Shown piece by piece: positions 29,379-35,710 of a DNA stretch of 64,000 nucleotides. A program made the position numbers and the translations under genes. The notes under the pieces were generated by a model. It was not told the origin of the DNA. It saw nothing but the letters and a program-made list of their open reading frames with translations, and did not search any database. Source of the stretch: Sinimarinibacterium arenosum. Its GTDB lineage: Bacteria; Pseudomonadota; Gammaproteobacteria; Nevskiales; Nevskiaceae. Location of the stretch: the NCBI RefSeq assembly GCF_005047655.1, contig NZ_SUKF01000004.1, positions 1 through 64,000 of the forward strand, written 5' to 3'. Within the stretch, counting starts at the first letter, position 1; each line of letters opens with the position of its first letter.

Positions 29379-30005
29379 CTAGAACGAGAAGCGGAAACCG
29401 GCTTTGAACTCGCGCAGATTGACCCTGCTGTGGTTGTCGCCATTGAGGTTGCTGTAGCGATATTCGGTAAAGATGCCGGCCGGCCCCGGCGTCCAGTCGA
29501 AGCCGAGCAGGTACTCACCGCCATCGAGGTTGTCGTCGTCATCGACGTTGATGTAACCGGCCCCCATGTAGGCGCCCAATCCTTCGACGATCGCCTGATC
29601 GTATTCAAAATGGATTCCGTAGCCGTCACGATGGTTTTCTAGTGACAGCACGCTCGAATCCAATTGATGTGTCATGCCAACGTACTCGGCACGCAGCTTG
29701 ACGACACTGCGCGCCGCTGCGATCGGAGCGGCATAGCCAAACCCCGCGCGGTATTCGGTCACATCCAGGTCAACGCCCCGCGCATCCGTCGGAACGTACT
29801 GCGCTTCGAGTTGCAGAAAGGTGCCTTCGATCAGTCCCGCCATGTACCGCAAGCCGCCACCGATGCCGTCAAAGTCCTCGGTATTCCGACCGTCGATCGT
29901 CAGCGCCGCCCCATAGACATCAAACTTGCCGAAAGTTTCATCGGCGGTCGCGGCCGTGCTCACCGTCACCATGGTCACCGCTGCAAGCAATGATCGAGCT
30001 TTCAT
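29379..30005 (-). CDS. Outer-membrane beta-barrel protein
   Basis: 208 aa from ATG 30005, chosen for the AGGAGA site just upstream. The signal peptide ends TAATA. The mature protein is made of alternating hydrophobic and polar strands with aromatic girdles, and ends in FKAGFRFSF, a C-terminal phenylalanine signature for BAM-dependent insertion. It resembles small 8- to 10-stranded porin-like proteins (YfaZ/OprF-like), but I cannot name the family. Monocistronic, convergent with the tRNA pair. Confidence 0.7.
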   Translation of the reverse strand: MKARSLLAAVTMVTVSTAATADETFGKFDVYGAALTIDGRNTEDFDGIGGGLRYMAGLIEGTFLQLEAQYVPTDARGVDLDVTEYRAGFGYAAPIAAARSVVKLRAEYVGMTHQLDSSVLSLENHRDGYGIHFEYDQAIVEGLGAYMGAGYINVDDDDNLDGGEYLLGFDWTPGPAGIFTEYRYSNLNGDNHSRVNLREFKAGFRFSF

Positions 30006-30112
30006 ATGTTCTCCTGGGTCTTCGCAATGCATTCAATTTCGCACGAGCATAGCGCATGCACGTGGAATGCATCCAAGTCGCCGGAGCTCAGCCAGACGCC
30101 ATGCAGAGGGCG

Positions 30113-31423
30113 CTATGCGCCCTGACTGAATACCGGCCAGCTGTCGACAATGCGGCCCTCGGCATAAACCGCAATGTCGCCGAACTCCAGGAAGACGAAT
30201 TCGCTCTGGTGCGGCCGATAAAACACAAAGTCGTCAACGGCCAGCTGCACCTGCGCAGACCCGTTGAGCATTTCCTGGTTGGTGGAGTGCCCCCAGATCG
30301 CGTTGTGCTGCAGCCCCGGAGGCGAAACCGTATCGGCATGCCAGTAGCCACCGTAGGTATAGAACGTCCGGGCGGCATTCGGATCCCAGCTCGAAAACAG
30401 CCCGGTCATCGACTCCAAACCGGGCAGATCGGTTCGATCCAGCGCTTTGAGCACCGGCGTGGCGATATATGCTGCCGGGCGGTGATCGGCCAGCGTCGGC
30501 TTGTCAAAGTCGGTGGGCATCACCAGGCCCGATCCCATCGACACTTCATTGCACGGCGACGCGTCGGTATAAAGCTCGTAGGTCGAGCTGCCACCGGCAT
30601 TGAGCACCAATGCATCTGGATCAAAGTCCGATCCCAGCAGCTCGCGTGCCACATCGACGCACGACGAGTACTGCGCCATCGCCTTATCCAGCGCCTTTTG
30701 CGGCCCACCGAGAATTCCGGGCATTTTCGACGCATGCGCTTCATAACCCATGAAGCCGGAAAATCGCATCGATGGCTCCGCCTTGAGAACCTGAATCACC
30801 TCGGCCACAGCCTCGGCCGTGCGGAATCCGCCACGATGCAGCCCGATGTCGAGCTCAAGGTTCACTCGCATTGGCGCACTGCCTGCCGCGACGTTGGCTC
30901 GCGCCAGATCACGGTATTCCTGCAAGCGCTGCGTCGTGTCGATCAGCCAGTCGACCTGTGCCGCAGGGTCGAACACGGTGGCGTCGGTCAGGTGCTCGAA
31001 GAACCGCGCCGCCGCGCCGATCGGCATCGGCTTGCCGACCAGCAAGCTCGCATCCGGCATCTGCTTTGCCACCAGATTCAGAAAGGGCTGGTGAAACACC
31101 ATCAGACGGTCAGTCCCGGTCAGCTGCCGCACGGTACGGATCAGGTCCAGACTTGGCAGCGATTTAGCAACGATGCGGTAGTGCTTGCTTTTCGGCAGGT
31201 TCGCCTTCAGGCGGCCAATGTTGTGCAGCAAGGACGCACGATCGATGACCAATGTCGGGCGGAACAGGCCGGCGTCGCGCAACGCAGTCTGCATGCGCAG
31301 AAACGCCTCATTGTGCCCTCCCCCAAGTTCACGCGGCTTCAGTGCGACTGCTGCGGCGACCGGGGCTAGCAGTGCAGCGCCGAGTAGCGCACGACGGCGC
31401 CGGTTGACGGGTTGATTAGACAA
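30113..31423 (-). CDS. DSD1-type PLP enzyme (D-threonine aldolase/D-serine dehydratase-like), Tat-exported
   Basis: 436 aa. The N-terminus has NRRRRALLG followed by a hydrophobic run, a Tat-like signal. The alanine-racemase-type barrel starts around residue 55 (PTLVIDRASLLHNI), with the presumed PLP lysine in RIVAKSLPSLD. The C-terminal domain has YRPHQSEFVFL and GRIVDSWPV. In D-serine dehydratase of this fold a zinc is held by an H-x-C pair; here the second residue is serine (H-Q-S). Activity on a D-amino acid or 3-hydroxy amino acid is plausible, but the metal site is altered. It overlaps the FAD oxidase by 8 bp, so they are co-translated. Confidence 0.75.
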   Translation of the reverse strand: MSNQPVNRRRRALLGAALLAPVAAAVALKPRELGGGHNEAFLRMQTALRDAGLFRPTLVIDRASLLHNIGRLKANLPKSKHYRIVAKSLPSLDLIRTVRQLTGTDRLMVFHQPFLNLVAKQMPDASLLVGKPMPIGAAARFFEHLTDATVFDPAAQVDWLIDTTQRLQEYRDLARANVAAGSAPMRVNLELDIGLHRGGFRTAEAVAEVIQVLKAEPSMRFSGFMGYEAHASKMPGILGGPQKALDKAMAQYSSCVDVARELLGSDFDPDALVLNAGGSSTYELYTDASPCNEVSMGSGLVMPTDFDKPTLADHRPAAYIATPVLKALDRTDLPGLESMTGLFSSWDPNAARTFYTYGGYWHADTVSPPGLQHNAIWGHSTNQEMLNGSAQVQLAVDDFVFYRPHQSEFVFLEFGDIAVYAEGRIVDSWPVFSQGA

Positions 31424-32825
31424 GACCGAATACCTTTTTCAGATGCGCGTTGAGCATTCGGCCCTGGGGATCTAGCGCCTCGCGAACCGATTGGAACTGT
31501 TTCCAGTTGGGATAGCGCCGACTCAGCACATCAGCTCCCAGCGTATGCATCTTGCCCCAGTGTGGCCGACCTTCGACCGGCTGATACAGCGCCTCGATAT
31601 CACTAAAGTATGGCAGCGGGTCCTCGGCGAAATACCGATGAACCGCAATCGATCCGGAATGCGTGTGACCGGAAAATGGACTCAGCCATGCGTCGTCGCC
31701 ACGCACGACGCGAACCTCGATCGGGAAAAAGACTTCGCTGTGTTTCGACTCAACGCGCTGGCGGACCTGCTTGAGCGTCGGCAGCAGATGCTCGCGATCA
31801 AAGTGATATTCCATTTCGTTGAAGCGCACCGCCCGGTCCGACGGAAAAATCCGATACCAGACGTCCACCGCCTCTTCCGGTTGATAGTCCGCAGTCGCGC
31901 GGTTCAGCAACCAGCGCCGCGCTCCGGGCCACCAGCCCAGTACGTCACGCAGTTTCTTCATCTGCATGACCGCATCGTTATCCGGCTCGGCCGTGCGCGG
32001 GCGCAGGGGCTCGTCGGTCGGATTGATCGTGATCGCCACTCCGCTATCGCAGTTGGGCAGGAAGTACATCTCGAAACTGTGATTGGCCGCGGCAAGCTCA
32101 TCGAAGCGTTCGATCAGCTGATCCACCGGCTCCAGCCAGACTTTGCGCTTGAGCCGATGGGTCGGCACATTCTGGAACGTCACCTGGGTGATCACGCCCA
32201 GGCTGCCCATGGAAACACGCGCAGCATCGAAGATCTCAGGATGCTGAGTACGACTGCAGTCGAGCACGTCTCCGGATGGTGTCACCAGCCGTAACGCGGT
32301 GATGAACGAATGCAGGGCGCCCAGCTCGGCGCCGGTTCCGTGTGTGCCGGTGCCAATGGCACCACCAATCGACTGCTCGTCGATGTCAGGCATGTTCTGC
32401 AGTGCTTGCCCGACACCGTCGAGGACTTCGCCGATCTGCCCAAGCTTGGTCCCTGCACCAAAACTGGCAGTCATCGCTGCGGCATCGTGCGACAACAGAC
32501 CGGAAAAATGACGTAGCGACACAATGGTGCCATCGGTCGGCACCAGCGGCGTGAACGAATGACCGGCGCCGACCGGGCGGATGGGGCCTGCACCTGTTTT
32601 CAACAGCTCAGCGAGCTCGTCTTCTGACTTGGGTGACGTTCGCGACTGCGGCAGGCAATGCTGGTATCCGGACCAATTCTGCCAGGGAATACGGCGTTTT
32701 CCGTCGGGGCCGACGCTGGTCACCGGTGCTTTCGGCATCTCGGAGGCACCATGGTCGTCGCACGCAGTCAGGCCACCGGCCAAGGCCGCACTGAACGTTG
32801 CGGCCAAAAATTCTCGTCGGTTCAT
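31416..32825 (-). CDS. FAD-linked oxidase, D-arabinono-1,4-lactone oxidase family, Tat lipoprotein
   Basis: 469 aa from ATG 32825, with GGGGA at proper spacing; an ATG at 32837 is less likely. The signal is classic Tat (NRREFLAATFSAALAGG) and ends in LTAC-DD, a lipobox with Asp at +2, which would favour inner-membrane retention. The VAO-type FAD domain has GAGHSFTPL and IGGAIGTGTHGTGAELG; the C-terminal ALO domain ends GKMHTLGADVL. Relatives oxidise sugar lactones or alcohols with FAD, some covalently bound. It lies 8 bp after the cytochrome c gene, which could accept its electrons. Confidence 0.83.
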   Translation of the reverse strand: MNRREFLAATFSAALAGGLTACDDHGASEMPKAPVTSVGPDGKRRIPWQNWSGYQHCLPQSRTSPKSEDELAELLKTGAGPIRPVGAGHSFTPLVPTDGTIVSLRHFSGLLSHDAAAMTASFGAGTKLGQIGEVLDGVGQALQNMPDIDEQSIGGAIGTGTHGTGAELGALHSFITALRLVTPSGDVLDCSRTQHPEIFDAARVSMGSLGVITQVTFQNVPTHRLKRKVWLEPVDQLIERFDELAAANHSFEMYFLPNCDSGVAITINPTDEPLRPRTAEPDNDAVMQMKKLRDVLGWWPGARRWLLNRATADYQPEEAVDVWYRIFPSDRAVRFNEMEYHFDREHLLPTLKQVRQRVESKHSEVFFPIEVRVVRGDDAWLSPFSGHTHSGSIAVHRYFAEDPLPYFSDIEALYQPVEGRPHWGKMHTLGADVLSRRYPNWKQFQSVREALDPQGRMLNAHLKKVFGLV

Positions 32826-32844
32826 TCCGTTCCCCATGAGGCGG

Positions 32845-33207
32845 TCAATCGGCCTTCGACATGAAATCGATCAGCGCCAGAAAATCATCCTCGCTGCAGT
32901 CCATGCAGGACCCCAGCGGCGGCATTCCCTTGTAGCCGTTGATCGTGTGATCGAGCAGTATTTCAGTGCCCTGTGCAAGACGCGCCGCCCAGTCAGCCGG
33001 GCGTCCGGATTGCGGCGCACCACTCAGCGGCGCGGTATGACATGCCTTGCAGGTCTGCTCGTACAGACGCGCGAGATCGGCATCAGCCGGCAGTCGGGCA
33101 ACGAGTGCCGGATCAGCCGCCGCCGGCGCAGAAGGGACAGATTCCTTTCCACAGCCAACCAGCCCCGTTGCCGCAAACATCACCAGTGCAATCAAGCCTT
33201 TTTTCAT
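32845..33207 (-). CDS. Cytochrome c5-like lipoprotein
   Basis: 120 aa from ATG 33207. The signal peptide ends LVGCG, a lipobox with Gly at +2, which allows outer-membrane sorting. One heme site CKACH is followed by PPLGSCMDCSEDDF, with the methionine ligand probably in MPPLGS and two extra cysteines as in cytochrome c5. It is first in a three-gene operon with the FAD oxidase and the DSD1 enzyme, and likely carries electrons from the oxidase to the respiratory chain. Confidence 0.82.
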   Translation of the reverse strand: MKKGLIALVMFAATGLVGCGKESVPSAPAAADPALVARLPADADLARLYEQTCKACHTAPLSGAPQSGRPADWAARLAQGTEILLDHTINGYKGMPPLGSCMDCSEDDFLALIDFMSKAD

Positions 33208-33276
33208 TGTTATCCGCATCGAAGTCATCAGTGGAGTAGTCGCCGTCATGGCCCGACGCCGTCATAACGCAAGTTC

Positions 33277-33291
33277 CATACCGTCGGTATG
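33277..33291. promoter_or_regulatory. Perfect palindrome, probable TetR operator for both divergent operons
   Basis: CATACCG-T-CGGTATG is a perfect 15-bp palindrome in the 192-bp divergent region 33208-33399. A looser dyad (ATCGTAT-GG-ATATGAT) follows at 33301-33316. Sites of the form ATACCG-N-CGGTAT are bound by several TetR regulators, and a TetR gene is encoded in the plus-strand operon. The rest of the divergent region holds no gene. Confidence 0.6.
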
Positions 33292-33399
33292 CTTTTTGCG
33301 ATCGTATGGATATGATCCGTCGCACGTCAACGCTCCGTGCCCGCATGGGGCTGACTTTCCTACTCCAAGCTCGATGACCCGCCGCTATTCTCCCGCCTG

Positions 33400-33777
33400 A
33401 TGATCACCTGGCTCACCCAACGGCAATGGGAATCCCTGTTTGCCATCGCTGAACTCGCATCCGTACCGTCGCTTGCGTGGATGCTGGTTGGCGCCGCACT
33501 GATGGTGGCGCGCATCGGATCCGGGCGCGGCAGCAGATTGCTCCGTCTCGTTTCCACTTTGGCGCTGATGGCACTGACACTGCTGCTCATGTCGTGCTGG
33601 CTGAGTGCCGATCTGACGGCAGACCCTGTACTTGCACAGCATCTGCGTCGGATCGCATTCCAACTCGGATTCAATGTATTGATCGGTGCAGGTATCGCCG
33701 CCGGGTCTTTGCTGCTAATGCTGACTGCAGGCATGCGGCTGTGGGGCGAACGCCCTCATGAGAAGACGGCATGCTGA
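33400..33777 (+). CDS. Small four-helix membrane protein
   Basis: 125 aa. Four hydrophobic segments are visible (about residues 12-35, 45-68, 75-82 weak, and 88-110), e.g. LVSTLALMALTLLLMSCWL and VLIGAGIAAGSLLLML. No known family is recognised. It leads the plus-strand operon and overlaps the next gene by 7 bp. It could be a membrane partner or quinone-linked subunit for the periplasmic enzymes, but this is inference. Confidence 0.6.
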   Translation: MITWLTQRQWESLFAIAELASVPSLAWMLVGAALMVARIGSGRGSRLLRLVSTLALMALTLLLMSCWLSADLTADPVLAQHLRRIAFQLGFNVLIGAGIAAGSLLLMLTAGMRLWGERPHEKTAC

Positions 33778-35093
33778 GCCGCCGACAGCTGCTGGGGTGG
33801 TCAGCCGCCGGCGCAGCCGCAGCGGCGGCGCGCAGCTTTTCGTCCGGCTCAGCCATGAGCGTCAGGAACGCGTCTTGGTCCGAGGTCCGCGCCGGTTTTG
33901 CGTTTGCATCGACGTCGAATGCGCCGATCCCGATGAACGCAGCCAATCTGTGTCCGGCGCTGAGCATGGTGACCGACCGCGTTCACGCGGCCGCCCAGCG
34001 CCTCGATCTGGACGCCTCGTTTCATCATCGCCTGCTGTATCAGCAGACAGAACGTGCCGCTCTGGGGCCGATGCTGGAACGACACCTCGGCATCGCGCAC
34101 AAAGAAGATGTGGCACTGGTCCGTAACACCAGCGAAGCGAATTCGATTGTCGTGAATGGACTGCCCCTCACGCGCGATGATGAAGTTCTTCTCTGGAGCC
34201 AGAATCATCACACCAACAACCGCAGCTGGGCCTACCGCGCACAACGTGACGGCTTCGCCATCCGCGTGGTTGATCTGCCGACCGATCCAGTCGACGACAC
34301 TGCACTGATCGCGCCGTTCCTCAGCGTGCTGACACCCAAGACCCGCGTCGTCAGCTTCAGCCACATCTCCAATACCAGCGGCTTGCGCTTGCCAGCCGCT
34401 GCGCTGTGCGCAGCGATACGCGAAGTTCGCCCCGACATCTACATTCATGTCGATGGCGCACAAAGCTGGGGCGCCGCCGCGCTCAACCTGGCGGCAATGG
34501 ACTGCGACAGCTATGCCGCCAGCGCTCACAAATGGCTCGCCGGTCCGCGCGAACTGGGCATTCTCTATGTGCGCCCCGCGTGGGCGGCACGCATGCACGC
34601 CAACACCATCGGTTACGACTATCGATTTGACTACCCGGAAGCCGACCTTCCACAGACCGCGGCGCGATTCGAGTGCCTGGGACAACGCAACGACGCCGCA
34701 CTCAGCGGCTTGAACGCGGCGCTGCAATTCCATCTGGATCTCGGCCCGGAACGAATCGAGGCACGCATCTCCGAACTCGGCCGCCAACTGCGCGAGAAAC
34801 TGCGCCAGATCGGCCTGACGGTGTTGACGCCGTCAAACGAGCGCTACGCCCTGGGAGTCACTGTCGTTGATGTCGGCCCAAGCGACGCAATGAGCGCCTT
34901 TCGTTCGCTCTACGAAACACGACAGATTTCGGCCGCTTTCATTCACGAACATCGCATTGTCGGCGACATCGAACGCATTGCCGCTGATCAGCCCCTGCCG
35001 CTGTATCTGCGGCTGTGCCCGCACATTTGCAATGACGAAGCGGATATTGAGCGCGCCACAACCGCGGTGGCGCAGATCGCAGGCCGCGCATGA
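33771..35093 (+). CDS. Class V aminotransferase-fold PLP enzyme (isopenicillin-N-epimerase-like), Tat-exported
   Basis: 440 aa. The signal has LSRRQLLGW followed by an alanine-rich hydrophobic run, a Tat type. The fold-type I domain shows LVRNTSEANSIVVNGL, the aspartate-bearing IHVDGAQSWGA and the PLP lysine in SAHKWLAGPRELG. These fit the CefD/cysteine-desulfurase-like class V group. Export with PLP already bound explains Tat use. The gene overlaps its neighbours by 7 and 4 bp. Its partners suggest a periplasmic epimerase or beta-lyase acting on an imported amino compound; the substrate is unknown. Confidence 0.78.
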   Translation: MLSRRQLLGWSAAGAAAAAARSFSSGSAMSVRNASWSEVRAGFAFASTSNAPIPMNAANLCPALSMVTDRVHAAAQRLDLDASFHHRLLYQQTERAALGPMLERHLGIAHKEDVALVRNTSEANSIVVNGLPLTRDDEVLLWSQNHHTNNRSWAYRAQRDGFAIRVVDLPTDPVDDTALIAPFLSVLTPKTRVVSFSHISNTSGLRLPAAALCAAIREVRPDIYIHVDGAQSWGAAALNLAAMDCDSYAASAHKWLAGPRELGILYVRPAWAARMHANTIGYDYRFDYPEADLPQTAARFECLGQRNDAALSGLNAALQFHLDLGPERIEARISELGRQLREKLRQIGLTVLTPSNERYALGVTVVDVGPSDAMSAFRSLYETRQISAAFIHEHRIVGDIERIAADQPLPLYLRLCPHICNDEADIERATTAVAQIAGRA

Positions 35094-35710
35094 CTACAGC
35101 AACACGCCGCCCGTCGCGTCGGGGCCAGCAAACCCGTGAGCGCATGCTCGAAGTCGCCGAGGCACTCTTTGTCGAAGAGGGGTATCAGGGCGTCAGCATC
35201 GATCGCATTGTGCAGCAAGCCGGCGTCACCAAAGGCGCCTTTTACCACCATTTCAACGACAAGCTTTCTGCGTTCCTGGCCGTGTTCGAACGAATCGACC
35301 GCGAAATGTCCGATCTGGTGATGGAAGCTGCGCTCACCGGCACAACCCCGCTCGACATGATTCGCCGCGGCATGCGGCGCAATTTTGAATTGTGCATCCA
35401 GCCACGCTACGGCCGTCTGGTGTACATCGAGGGACCCGCAGCGCTCGGCTGGCATGAGTGGCTGCGTATCGACTCAAAGCTTGCCGGCGCGATCATCAAC
35501 ACCGGGCTGCAAGCCGGCAGAGACAGCGGCGAGCTGCGCTCTCCGTCGCTGAGCGCGCTGTCAACATTGCTGCTTGGCGCAATTCTGCAGGCCAACGTCG
35601 CAATTGCGGGCGCCGATAACGCCGCAGCCACGTGCGCCGAGCTGGCCACGGAAATGGATCACCTTTTGCAGTCCCTTCACCACCAGAGTTTCAAAGAGAA
35701 GACATCATGA
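35090..35710 (+). CDS. TetR-family regulator inside the operon
   Basis: 206 aa. The helix-turn-helix is VEEGYQGVSIDRIVQQAG then TKGAFYHHFNDKLSAF. It overlaps the aminotransferase gene (ATGA) and the receptor gene (ATGA), so its level follows that of the operon. It most likely represses the divergent promoters through the palindrome at 33277-33291 and responds to the substrate or product of the pathway. Confidence 0.85.
   Translation: MTTATRRPSRRGQQTRERMLEVAEALFVEEGYQGVSIDRIVQQAGVTKGAFYHHFNDKLSAFLAVFERIDREMSDLVMEAALTGTTPLDMIRRGMRRNFELCIQPRYGRLVYIEGPAALGWHEWLRIDSKLAGAIINTGLQAGRDSGELRSPSLSALSTLLLGAILQANVAIAGADNAAATCAELATEMDHLLQSLHHQSFKEKTS

Noticed and set aside
30056-31369. Plus-strand open frame opposite the DSD1-type gene
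   Set aside because: A shadow frame with arginine- and histidine-rich nonsense translation, while the minus strand encodes a recognised PLP enzyme.
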